Origin: Mycobacterium interjectum
Lineage (GTDB): Bacteria; Actinomycetota; Actinomycetes; Mycobacteriales; Mycobacteriaceae
Length of the DNA stretch: 56,133 nt
NCBI GenBank assembly: GCA_002102225.1
Contig: LQPB01000023.1
Coordinates: 1 to 56,133 of the forward strand
Direction of reading: 5' to 3'
The first letter of the stretch is position 1, and each line of letters opens with the position of its first letter. Below the pieces are notes generated by a model. The model was given only the letters and a program-made list of their open reading frames with translations, was not told the DNA's origin and did no database searches. This document shows positions 34,022 through 41,412 of this stretch, one piece after another. A program made the translations under genes and the position numbers.

Positions 34022-34427
34022 CGCGCACGACCAGAACGTCACCCACCGGTATCTGGTCCACTACCCAGAGCACGAAGAACGCGCCTCGGATCCGCACTAC
34101 CGCGACTTCGACCACTACCGTCGCCAAACCCACGCCACCGCGAAATGCGCCATCGGCGAGCACCGCAACGATTTCACCGAATGCGACGGCCCGCTCGAGC
34201 TGCACCACGCTCACGTCGAATTCGCACTCCAAAACGGGATAGACCTGAAGTGGCTCGAAGCCGACTACCCCGGCATCAGCGACCCGGATTCCGTTGGGGT
34301 GTGGGTGGAGTCGGCGGCGAATCTGGAATGGCTGTGCCGGTTCCATCACCGCGGGCACGGCGGCGTGCACGTCGCGTCGGCCGCTGACTTCGAGGCCGGG
34401 AAGTTCGTGCGAGGACTGATCTCGTGA
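34014..34427 (+). CDS. HNH-like endonuclease near the lysis genes
   Basis: 137 residues. CDGPLELHHAHVEF then NLEWLCRFHHRGHGGVHV carries the His-His, Asn and HH pattern of an HNH-like nuclease, with Cys residues (CAIGEH, C in FTEC) for a zinc site. This type occurs next to LysA in several actinophages. The stop overlaps the next GTG. Confidence 0.72.
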   Translation: MPDAHDQNVTHRYLVHYPEHEERASDPHYRDFDHYRRQTHATAKCAIGEHRNDFTECDGPLELHHAHVEFALQNGIDLKWLEADYPGISDPDSVGVWVESAANLEWLCRFHHRGHGGVHVASAADFEAGKFVRGLIS

Positions 34428-34795
34428 CCGCCGCTGAGCTGCTGATCGCCGCGGCGCTGACCGTGCTCGGGAAACCGTACGCGTGGGGCGCGGTCGGGCC
34501 GAACGCGTTCGACTGCTCTGGGCTCGTCTATTGGTCCTACCAGCAGATCGGCATGACCGTCCCACGCACCAGCCAGCAACTCGCCCGCGGCGGCCAACCC
34601 GTCACCCGTGATCAGCTTCAACCCGGCGACGTCATCGTCTACTACCCCGACGCCAGCCACGTCGGTCTCTACGCCGGCAACGGCCAAGTCATCCACTCAT
34701 CCACGTACGGCACGCCGGTCTCCGAAGTACCGATCGACGCCGCCGGCCCCTATAACACCGCCCGAAGATACGTACTCACGCAAGGAATCTCATGA
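34424..34795 (+). CDS. lysA: endolysin peptidase subunit, NlpC/P60 family
   Basis: 123 residues, GTG start. GKPYAWGAVGPNAFDCSGLV gives the catalytic Cys near residue 30, and DASHVGLYAGNGQVIHSS gives His residues near 84 and 95. It is a D-gamma-glutamyl-diaminopimelate-type peptidase and is followed with an ATGA overlap by a GH25 gene, so the usual LysA domains are on two proteins. LysA symbol is used by role; the split is unusual. Confidence 0.85.
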   Translation: MTAAELLIAAALTVLGKPYAWGAVGPNAFDCSGLVYWSYQQIGMTVPRTSQQLARGGQPVTRDQLQPGDVIVYYPDASHVGLYAGNGQVIHSSTYGTPVSEVPIDAAGPYNTARRYVLTQGIS

Positions 34796-35850
34796 GACCA
34801 ACAGGAGCGCCTGAACACGTCGGCGAAGTCCGCTACCAGCAGGGCGCCACCGCCACCGCGGTCGTCGCCGACGGGAAGCTGCAATGGGAGGTGCGCCGCG
34901 ACACCGACGACCTCGTGCGCCGCACCCCGCGGCTGGCCCACGCCGGGCACTGGTCGGCCGCGCGCAGCAAGGTGCGCCGGCCCACCCCGACGCTGGCGGC
35001 GCTCAAAGCGGCCGCCCCCGCCGGCACACTGTTCTACCCGGACTGCTCCAACAACAACTGGAGCACGGTCCAAGACGCCCTGGACTTCGTCGCGCAGCTC
35101 GCCGGCGAGGGTTTCTCAGGCATGTGCCACAAGGTGTCCGAGGGCGACTACTACGAGGACCCGTTCTGGAAGCCGGTGCTCAAAGCGTGCCAGGACGCGG
35201 GGATCCCGTGCCTGGGCTACCACTACGTGACCACGAATGATGCTGGCGCCCAGGCGCAAACGTATCTCGCCAACGGCGGCCTGCCGAACGCGATGTTCGA
35301 CTGGGAAGCCAACAGCGGCGACCTCGCCAACTACTACACCGTCGCGAGCGCGTTCAACGGCGCCGGGGTCAACGTCGGCGTCGGCTACTGCCCGCACTGG
35401 TACTGGCAAGAAGTCGGCGGCGGCGACCTGACGCAGGCCGGCGCGATCGTCTCATCGGCCTACGCCGGCGGATCCGGCTACGCCTCAACCATCTACGCCA
35501 ACGCCGGCGGCGACAACGGCTCAGGCTGGACCCCGTACGGGGGCGTCGCACCCACCTGCTGGCAGTTCACCGACCAAGCCGTCATCGCCGGAATCCCCAT
35601 GGACTGCAACGCCTTCAAAGGCACCCCGGATCAACTCGCCCAACTATTCACAGGAGCACCAGTGAACCCTCAGCCCACTTCCAATCCGCCGGCCATCCCG
35701 AAACCCGGCGACGTGCCCACCGAGGACGCGCAGATCTGGGACCAGCTGCTGATCCGCTGGGACATGCTCGGCGGCCACACCATCGTCGAGGCCCTGGCCG
35801 CGATCGGCCAAAAACTCGGCATCCCCGGCTTCGAACCCCCGAACTCCTGA
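34792..35850 (+). CDS. lysA: endolysin, GH25 muramidase
   Basis: 352 residues. Residues 80-285 are a GH25 lysozyme: FYPDCSNNNW, GMCHKVSEGDYYEDPF, LGYHYVTTND and the active-site pair in FDWEANSG near 168-170, with WQFTDQAVIAGIPMDCNAF at the end. The C-terminal 50 residues are Pro-rich with a helix (LLIRWDMLGGHTIVEALAAI) that may bind cell wall. It cuts the glycan chain. Overlaps the NlpC/P60 gene. Confidence 0.92.
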   Translation: MRPTGAPEHVGEVRYQQGATATAVVADGKLQWEVRRDTDDLVRRTPRLAHAGHWSAARSKVRRPTPTLAALKAAAPAGTLFYPDCSNNNWSTVQDALDFVAQLAGEGFSGMCHKVSEGDYYEDPFWKPVLKACQDAGIPCLGYHYVTTNDAGAQAQTYLANGGLPNAMFDWEANSGDLANYYTVASAFNGAGVNVGVGYCPHWYWQEVGGGDLTQAGAIVSSAYAGGSGYASTIYANAGGDNGSGWTPYGGVAPTCWQFTDQAVIAGIPMDCNAFKGTPDQLAQLFTGAPVNPQPTSNPPAIPKPGDVPTEDAQIWDQLLIRWDMLGGHTIVEALAAIGQKLGIPGFEPPNS

Positions 35851-35862
35851 AAGGAACCAATC

Positions 35863-36222
35863 ATGGCCGATCCCAACAGCCTTCAGAACGACATCTCCGG
35901 CGTCACCACATCCGGCGACCCGGAGATGTGGCGCATCGTGTGCTCCCGCTTCGCCCAAGGCCCCGACGCGATCGTCGGCAACCCCGACAAGCAGGAATGG
36001 TCAAGCGAGCATAACGGCGTCGAATACGCGGGTCACTTCGACGCGTTCGAGCAGATCGTCCCGATCGGCGACCAGATCTCCTGGACGTGGAAGTTCTCCG
36101 ACGGCATCGTGCGCGACCCGCGGTTCATCCTGCACGAGATGATGGAGTTCATCATCGAGCAGCGCCGGGCGGCTGGACAGCCGACCACGGCGTTCCCGAA
36201 CGCGAAGCAGCCGCCAGCGTGA
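35863..36222 (+). CDS. hypothetical protein between LysA and LysB, 119 residues
   Basis: ATG after GAAAGGAACCAATC. Sequence (DPEMWRIVCSRFAQGPDAIVG, ISWTWKFSDGIVRDP, HEMMEFIIEQ) is acidic, with mixed helix and strand; no family is recognised. Position suggests a lysis or release role. Overlaps the LysB start (GTGA). Confidence 0.6.
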   Translation: MADPNSLQNDISGVTTSGDPEMWRIVCSRFAQGPDAIVGNPDKQEWSSEHNGVEYAGHFDAFEQIVPIGDQISWTWKFSDGIVRDPRFILHEMMEFIIEQRRAAGQPTTAFPNAKQPPA

Positions 36223-37214
36223 CCGGTTGGGCCGACCTCGCCGCGAACATCGCCGGGACCAAGCTCGTCCGCCACGCGGTGCTCACCTACAACGGCACCT
36301 GGGGCGCCGGGCTCGTCCAGTACCCCTCCGACGTCGTCAACGGGCTCGCGCAGTACGTCGACGACGGCCTGTGCGAAGAGGTGCCATGCCCGTACCCGGC
36401 CAGCTTCGGGCCGATCGGCGGCAACGCGGCGGCGCCGAGCTACCAGCAGTCCATCCAGGACGCGCTCGGATGGAGCGCCGACTGGTTCGACGCCAACCCG
36501 AATCGGACATTCGTCCTCGACGGCTACTCCCAGGGCGCCGAGGCCGCGTCCCGGGTGTATCTCGAGCTGGTCGCCGGCACCGCGCTCGAGGAGAACTTCG
36601 TCGGCGGCATCACCTTCGGCAACCCCTGCAAGATGGCCGGTGCGGCCGCGCCCGGCGTCTCCAGCCTAGGGCCGCAGTGGCGCGGGATCTCCTCGGTCAA
36701 CATGACCTCCCTGCCCGCCATCAACGGCCAGGTGGTTTGGGCGGACTACGCGCACAACACCGCCAACGGCGACGCCGGCAACGACATGTACCCCCAAGTG
36801 CCCAACACCGCGGTGGGCACGATCATGACCGACGTCTACACCACCGCCACCCAAGCACAGCTCAACAACCCCACCGCGTTCCTGCAGAGCATGGTCACCG
36901 ACCTCATGCAGCTCGTCGAGGACTCCGGTCTGCTCACAGGGTTAAAGGGCGGCGCGGCCGGCCTGCTGGCGATGGGCGCCGGCGCCGCGATCGGCTTCCT
37001 GGTCGACCTGATCGGCGGCGTCAACATCAACGCCACCGGCGCCCAAGCCGACGTCGCCGCCGCGGTCCTGGGCCTGCAATTCCTCGCCGCCCCGGGCGGC
37101 CCGACCGGGCCGCACATCTCCTACCTCGGAGAGCTGCCCGGCTACTCCAACCTCGTGGCCGACGCCGTCAACTTCCTGCACACCATCGCAACCCTCACGC
37201 CCGCAAGGGCATAA
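36219..37214 (+). CDS. lysB: LysB mycolylarabinogalactan esterase
   Basis: 331 residues, GTG start. The serine nucleophile sits in DGYSQGAEA (GYSQG), the acid is likely in AGNDMYPQ and the His in GPHISYLGELPGYSN, as in mycobacteriophage LysB. It cuts the mycolate-arabinogalactan ester after LysA acts, freeing the outer membrane. The presence of LysB fixes the host as a mycolate-bearing actinobacterium. Confidence 0.93.
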   Translation: MTGWADLAANIAGTKLVRHAVLTYNGTWGAGLVQYPSDVVNGLAQYVDDGLCEEVPCPYPASFGPIGGNAAAPSYQQSIQDALGWSADWFDANPNRTFVLDGYSQGAEAASRVYLELVAGTALEENFVGGITFGNPCKMAGAAAPGVSSLGPQWRGISSVNMTSLPAINGQVVWADYAHNTANGDAGNDMYPQVPNTAVGTIMTDVYTTATQAQLNNPTAFLQSMVTDLMQLVEDSGLLTGLKGGAAGLLAMGAGAAIGFLVDLIGGVNINATGAQADVAAAVLGLQFLAAPGGPTGPHISYLGELPGYSNLVADAVNFLHTIATLTPARA

Positions 37215-37230
37215 CCCGAAAGGCCAAGTC

Positions 37231-37452
37231 ATGTCCATCCGTTTGCCCTTCAAGCCATCGAAGGCCGCTCAGGCTGTCGTCGCCATCGCCGCGGCGTTGG
37301 GTGCTGTCGGCACCGAGTTACTCGCGCCGGGCGTGCTACCCGACGGCTGGTCGAAATACGTCGCCTCCGCCCTGACCGTGATCGCGGCCATCGCCGGGTT
37401 CATTCAGCGCGAGGAGCCTCTCATCGAGGGTCTCGACCAGTTCGCGAAGTGA
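37231..37452 (+). CDS. holin-like membrane protein, 73 residues
   Basis: Two hydrophobic segments, AVVAIAAALGAVGTEL and YVASALTVIAAIAGFI, joined by a short turn (LPDGWSK), with a charged C terminus. It follows LysB and has AAAGGCC upstream. The topology fits a class II holin; the sequence is not specific enough for a family. Confidence 0.7.
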   Translation: MSIRLPFKPSKAAQAVVAIAAALGAVGTELLAPGVLPDGWSKYVASALTVIAAIAGFIQREEPLIEGLDQFAK

Positions 37453-37817
37453 TCGAGATAGCAGCCCAGGCCGCTGGTGAGCCAACGACGCTGATCGGCC
37501 TAGCAGGTCTGCTCGTCGTGACCATCGGCGGCTGGGGAAAGGCCTGGATCGACGGCAAGCGCCACGGCAAAGCCATCCGCCAGGTCCGCGACCAGGTCCA
37601 AAACGGCCACGAAACCTATCTACGTGACGATCTCGACGAGATGGGCGGCCGCCTCGACCGGCTCATCGACGGCATGGGCGAGCTGCGCGGCGACGTGCGC
37701 GGCATCCGGCAAGACATCGGCGGCCTTCGCGGCGAACTGCGCGACGAACGACAAGCCCGCAGCGAGCTTGAGCGCACCGTGGAGCGCATCGAGCGCGGCC
37801 GGAGGCCGGGCGGCTGA
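37449..37817 (+). CDS. membrane protein with coiled-coil tail (DUF2746-like)
   Basis: 122 residues, GTG start overlapping the previous stop. One N-terminal transmembrane helix (TLIGLAGLLVVTIGGW) leads to a long charged coiled coil (RDDLDEMGGRLDRLIDGM, LRGDVRGIRQDIGGLR). This fits the second holin-region protein (DUF2746-like) often paired with a two-helix holin in mycobacteriophages. Confidence 0.7.
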   Translation: MIEIAAQAAGEPTTLIGLAGLLVVTIGGWGKAWIDGKRHGKAIRQVRDQVQNGHETYLRDDLDEMGGRLDRLIDGMGELRGDVRGIRQDIGGLRGELRDERQARSELERTVERIERGRRPGG

Positions 37818-37818
37818 C

Positions 37819-38043
37819 ATGCGGCCCTCCGACCGTGCCTGGTTGACGCTGGCGGCCGGCGTCCTCGCTTGGGATACGCTGTGCCCGCGTGGTGAGATGC
37901 TGTCCGAAGCGTCCGCCCGCTACACCGCGGCGCATCGCGTTCTGTGGCCGGCGGCCATCATCTACACCGCCGGACACCTCATGCACGCGTGGCCGGCGCG
38001 CATCGACCTGTTCACGCTCCTGGCGCGGTGGGTCGGCCGCTAG
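37819..38043 (+). CDS. small lysis-region membrane protein, 74 residues
   Basis: ATG 37819, one base after the previous stop. Two modest hydrophobic helices (AWLTLAAGVLAWDTL, LWPAAIIYTAGHLM) with Trp. It is the last forward-strand phage gene; its stop meets the DUF732 gene on the opposite strand. Probably an accessory membrane protein of lysis. Confidence 0.6.
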   Translation: MRPSDRAWLTLAAGVLAWDTLCPRGEMLSEASARYTAAHRVLWPAAIIYTAGHLMHAWPARIDLFTLLARWVGR

Positions 38044-38762
38044 TTCCCTTCGTACTGGGGGCAGTAGGCGGCGAGCGACACGTTGATGATGGCCGAGGAC
38101 TGCCACGGCAGGAACGTGGGATCGTTGCGCTGTACTTCGTCGAGGATCTGGGCGCGGGTCATGCCTTTGGCGAAGCCGCCGCAGATGCCGCGGGCGCCAG
38201 CCTCGGCGACGTCCCAGTTGACGATGCGTAGCTGAGGGATGCCCGACGCGCCTTCACGGAATATCCGGTCGGCGTCAGCCGGCGGCGGCGCGACGGTCGG
38301 CGCGGGCGGCGGGGCGGCTTCGACGGTCACCGTCGACGGTGGAGCCGGTGTGACGGTCACGGTCGGCTCGGCGGCCGGCGCGGGGTCGAGGATCTTCAGG
38401 TCCGGTGACGGCGGCGCGATCGGTGGAAGCGACGCTGCGGGCAGCGGGCCGGGTTCCATGATGCCGCCCTGCAGCACCGGCCCGTCGGTGTCGCGGTGCC
38501 GCGGCCAGGCGCTGACGCCGACGGCGATCAGCAGCCCGACCGCAAGGAGCATGGCCGCGTAGCCGAACGCGAGCCGCCAGGACGGCACGGGTGCCGTGCT
38601 GCGGCCCCACGCAAGCCGGGACCAGAACGACGGCGGCGCCTCAAACTCGGGCTCGTCGGCATCCTGCGACCACGCCAGCTCCGGCGCCGCGACCGTCGCC
38701 GGCGGCACGACCACGGTCTCGTCGGCGCAAGGCCCGACAGTGGTGCTTTCGGCGTCAGGCAC
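38040..38762 (-). CDS. membrane-anchored DUF732 protein, 240 residues
   Basis: A cytosolic Pro/Ala-rich part, one transmembrane helix near residues 67-86 (LAFGYAAMLLAVGLLIAVGV), a Pro/Thr-rich exported linker, and a C-terminal DUF732 domain (GICGGFAKGMTRAQILDEV, ending INVSLAAYCPQYEGN). DUF732 domains are mycobacterial exported proteins of unknown role. It faces the phage lysis genes and is on the integrase strand, which suits expression in the lysogen. Confidence 0.85.
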   Translation of the reverse strand: MPDAESTTVGPCADETVVVPPATVAAPELAWSQDADEPEFEAPPSFWSRLAWGRSTAPVPSWRLAFGYAAMLLAVGLLIAVGVSAWPRHRDTDGPVLQGGIMEPGPLPAASLPPIAPPSPDLKILDPAPAAEPTVTVTPAPPSTVTVEAAPPPAPTVAPPPADADRIFREGASGIPQLRIVNWDVAEAGARGICGGFAKGMTRAQILDEVQRNDPTFLPWQSSAIINVSLAAYCPQYEGN

Positions 38763-38771
38763 GATGGCGAC

Positions 38772-39080
38772 CTACGACGGCGGTGCGTATTGAGGACAAA
38801 ACGCTGTGGTCGCCGCTCCGACGAAGTAAGCCGCGTCGTCGAGCGACCAGCTGGGGTTGTCTTCGGCCAAGCCTTGGGCGACGGAGAGACGTGTCTGGCC
38901 GGCCCCCGCGATGACGTCGCAAACGGCTGCTGCGTAGGCGAAGGCGTGATCCCGGTCGACGTCGATCCCCTGTCTGCGAATCGTGAGCCAGAAGGCTTCG
39001 TTTGTGGAAGCGTCTGGGTCGGCGCGAGCTGGCGTCGCCGAGGTCGTCGCGATGAACAGCAGAAGCGCAATGCGTTTCAT
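38772..39080 (-). CDS. secreted DUF732 protein, 102 residues
   Basis: ATG at 39080 gives MKRIALLLFIATTSATPARA, a clear signal peptide with likely cleavage after ARA. The mature part has the DUF732 pattern: VCDVIAGAGQTRLSV, LAEDNPSWSLDDAAYFV and FCPQYAPPS, with two Cys able to bond. It is second to the membrane-anchored DUF732 gene in a tandem pair. The longer ORF start (39128) would hide the signal peptide and is rejected. Confidence 0.82.
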   Translation of the reverse strand: MKRIALLLFIATTSATPARADPDASTNEAFWLTIRRQGIDVDRDHAFAYAAAVCDVIAGAGQTRLSVAQGLAEDNPSWSLDDAAYFVGAATTAFCPQYAPPS

Positions 39081-39212
39081 TAATCGCCGACTCGCGCAGC
39101 TGTGCTTGCTCGCGCTGCAGGTCGCCATGTCCGCGCAAACTACACGAGATCACCGGAAGTTGATATTGCAGTTTGAAATACCGCGAGCTCGCGCGCAGGG
39201 GGAATCCCATGC

Positions 39213-39225
39213 CGTCACTGTGACG
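39213..39225. promoter_or_regulatory. 13-bp palindrome downstream of the integrase
   Basis: CGTCACTGTGACG is a perfect palindrome around one base, next to ACGAAACGT. It lies between the integrase stop and the secreted DUF732 gene and could be a regulator site or part of a terminator stem. Confidence 0.35.
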
Positions 39226-39230
39226 AAACG

Positions 39231-40118
39231 TCATGATGCCTCGCCATAGTCTTTTCGTTCTGAAATAAATGCCGAGTGGGCCGCCGCCTCCGACACCCGA
39301 CGCACCTCCGAGCTTGAGACGGCGGTATACCGCTGCGTCGTCGCCACCGAGGCGTGTCCGAGTGCCTCTTGCACGGCCCGGAGATTTCCGGTGCCCGCGT
39401 AGCCGAGGGTGGCGAAGCGGTGCCGCAGTTTGTGCATTGACCATCCTGCCGGCATGACGGCGCTCACGAGGTGACCGACGCGGTCGGCGCTCATGTGGCC
39501 GTCGATGTTTCCGGGGAACAGAAAGCCGCCGGCGGGGCAGAATGCCGCGATCTCGGCGGCGAGGCTGGAGGTGATCGGTACGACCCGCTGTTTGTTGCCT
39601 TTGCCGTGCACGATCAGTTCGGCGCCTCCGATCCCGTCGAGTAGGTCGTCGGTGTGCACCTGGGCGACCTCGGCGCGGCGCAGTCCGGCCTCGCCGGCCA
39701 GGCGCGCCATGAGCCGCGTGCGCCGGTCGGCCGCGTCGAGGAGTTGGCGCCAGATTTCGTCGGTAGCCGGTTTGGGCGCGGCCGATGCCGCGCGGATGAC
39801 GGGAAGATCGGCTGTCGGGTCCTGTGCTACGAGACCGGTTGAGGCACACCAGCGATAGAAGGACGAGAGGCTCGCGCGTTTGCCGCGCCGAAGTTCGATG
39901 GAATAGTCGACACGGCCGAGGATGGTGATCAGGTCTTCGCCGGTCACGTCGCGCGGGTGATCGGCGCCGAGTTCGCGGGCGACTGATCGGACATGCGCGC
40001 GTCGTGTGCGCCGGGTAGCGGTCGACGTTCCGGAGGCGACGAGCCAGGTGAGCCAGCCGTCGATCGCGGTCTCCCAGGCCCCGGGCAGCAGGTAGGACAA
40101 GCTGTGAATGCGATCCAT
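39231..40118 (-). CDS. int: tyrosine integrase
   Basis: 295 residues from ATG 40118; the open frame extends to 40190 and longer starts cannot be excluded. Residues 15-95 form the SAM-like core-binding domain (AWETAIDGWLTWLVASG). The catalytic domain has Arg in EAGLRRAEVAQ, Lys in HGKGNKQRVVP, HKLRHRFA (His-x-x-Arg), then LGHASVATTQRYTAV with the nucleophile Tyr. It inserts the phage at attB and lies next to the tRNA-derived junction. Transcription faces into the prophage. Confidence 0.93.
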   Translation of the reverse strand: MDRIHSLSYLLPGAWETAIDGWLTWLVASGTSTATRRTRRAHVRSVARELGADHPRDVTGEDLITILGRVDYSIELRRGKRASLSSFYRWCASTGLVAQDPTADLPVIRAASAAPKPATDEIWRQLLDAADRRTRLMARLAGEAGLRRAEVAQVHTDDLLDGIGGAELIVHGKGNKQRVVPITSSLAAEIAAFCPAGGFLFPGNIDGHMSADRVGHLVSAVMPAGWSMHKLRHRFATLGYAGTGNLRAVQEALGHASVATTQRYTAVSSSEVRRVSEAAAHSAFISERKDYGEAS

Positions 40119-40543
40119 GAGGGTATGCTTACTCCTGAATAGTTTGCACAAGCCCCGCTCTGTCCAACTTCTCATCCCCCGCATATTCATTGCTTAAAAC
40201 CTGTAATCAGCAGATTACAGGTTTGTAATTCGCGGCGAAACCCCAGCGTAGTCATGGCGGACCCCTAACATTTACCGCGGGTTAAGGGGGAAGGCGGCTG
40301 GATTGCGCGCGAGACAGCGCGTTCCTGCGCGCGCGGCCTCCCCATTGTCACTCGGCGGCACTCCAAGATCACCGCCAATATACTACGCGGATGCATCGTC
40401 GCAACCCTACGCCTCAGCGCTCCGCGTAACCAAATCGGTTTATTCACAACGACTCCCGTAGTTGCTGTGATGAATCATGCTGCGCGCGAATATATGTCAG
40501 TTATCGGATAGCGAATCCTGTTGTGGTGCAACATAAACCACTG
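40119..40543. other. attachment-region intergenic DNA
   Basis: 425 bases without a convincing gene; a 60-codon reverse ORF at 40265-40447 lacks a ribosome site and family match. The stretch contains AT-rich blocks, the 12-bp-arm palindrome and probably integrase arm sites and the attP side of the junction. Confidence 0.55.
40197..40224. promoter_or_regulatory. 12-bp-arm inverted repeat upstream of the integrase
   Basis: AAACCTGTAATC and GATTACAGGTTT are perfect complements around AGCA. A further TTTGTAAT half-site follows at 40222-40229. It lies 79 bases upstream of the likely integrase start, where it could be an operator, an excisionase site or a hairpin. Confidence 0.65.
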
Positions 40544-40582
40544 ATCGATAGGTTCCTGGTTCGAGTCCAGGCGGGGGAGCCA
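40544..40582 (+). other. right attachment site: 3' half of a tRNA gene
   Basis: A full T arm (CCTGG, TTCGAGT, CCAGG at 40555-40571) is followed by CGGGGGA, discriminator G and encoded CCA (40572-40582). The bases upstream do not fold as the 5' half of a tRNA. This is the split tRNA 3' end left at a prophage junction; the intact gene should be at the left junction outside the window. U1-A72 with G73 suits tRNA-Asn (or Gln), not certain. Confidence 0.78.
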
Positions 40583-40779
40583 AGCCAAGGTGTGTGAATT
40601 CTGGGCTTCGCGTGTGCATTCAGGGCGGCGAATCGCGCCCGGATCCAGCCACCAGCTCACACCCGAATGCCAGGGCTCACGCGCGAACCGCCGACTGCAC
40701 CCTCCCCGCGCACGTCCGGCGTCCGCTGGCGCCCGGGACACCGTGAATTTACTGTGAGCACAACTCAATGGGAGGGTTC
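40583..40779. other. host intergenic with imperfect GTGTG-ATTC-GGGC repeats
   Basis: GTGTGAATTCTGGGC (40592-40606) and GTGTGCATTCAGGGC (40612-40626) are direct repeats with a 20-base period. A related GAATGCCAGGGC follows at 40665-40676. No gene is seen. These may be part of a mycobacterial intergenic repeat family near the tRNA. Confidence 0.5.
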
Positions 40780-41412
40780 ATGGAATTCCTCGTCACCATG
40801 ACCACGCAAGTGCCGGAGGGGACCCCGGCGGAGGTCGTCGACGACGTCCGGGCGCGCGAGGCCGCCTGTTCCCGCGAGCTGGCCGCGCGGGGCGTTCTGT
40901 TGCGACTGTGGCGACCGCCGCTGCAGCCCGGCGAATGGCGCACTCTGGGCCTGTTCGCGGCCGACCACGAGGATCAACTCGAGGAGATGCTCGCCTCGAT
41001 GCCGCTGCGAATCTGGCGCACCGACCGGGCGACGGTGCTGACGGCTCACCCGAACGATCCGGCCGGGCGCGCGGAGCAGGGCCCGGGCGGGGCCGCGGAG
41101 TTTCTGACGACGATCACCATCGGCTTCCCGCGCGGGGTCGCGCCGGAGGTGGTCAGCGACGCCGTGTCCCGGGAGGCCGAGCGCGCCCGCGAGCTCGCCG
41201 ATCACGGGCACCTGGAACGGCTGTGGATGCTGCTGCCCGAGCCCGGGGAGCCCCGCGCGCTGGGGTTGTGGCGCGCCCCGGACGCCGAGGGAATGGAGGC
41301 GATCCTGGAATCGCTACCGCTGCGTCCGTGGATGGGCGTGGAAACCACCCCGCTGACCGCGCATCCCAACGACCCGGCCGGGGCTAGTAGCGGTCCCCAC
41401 CATCGGGCCTAG
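40780..41412 (+). CDS. duplicated muconolactone isomerase-like protein
   Basis: 210 residues made of two homologous halves. Each begins with a strand (MEFLVTMTTQVPEGT; then AEFLTTITIGFPRGV), has an RELA-helix and ends LTAHPNDPAG. Each half matches the about 95-residue muconolactone isomerase/dimeric ferredoxin-like fold, so one chain would imitate a dimer. ATG 40780 fits the family start; GGGAGGG lies just before. Known function of the single domain is in catechol breakdown, but catalytic use here is not shown. First host gene after the prophage. Confidence 0.75.
   Translation: MEFLVTMTTQVPEGTPAEVVDDVRAREAACSRELAARGVLLRLWRPPLQPGEWRTLGLFAADHEDQLEEMLASMPLRIWRTDRATVLTAHPNDPAGRAEQGPGGAAEFLTTITIGFPRGVAPEVVSDAVSREAERARELADHGHLERLWMLLPEPGEPRALGLWRAPDAEGMEAILESLPLRPWMGVETTPLTAHPNDPAGASSGPHHRA

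Noticed and set aside
40265..40447. 60-codon reverse ORF as an excisionase
   Set aside because: No helix-turn-helix pattern, no ribosome site, Arg-rich composition; more likely noncoding attachment DNA.
40544..40582. Complete tRNA gene
   Set aside because: Only the T arm and acceptor 3' strand are present; no matching 5' acceptor, D arm or anticodon arm upstream.
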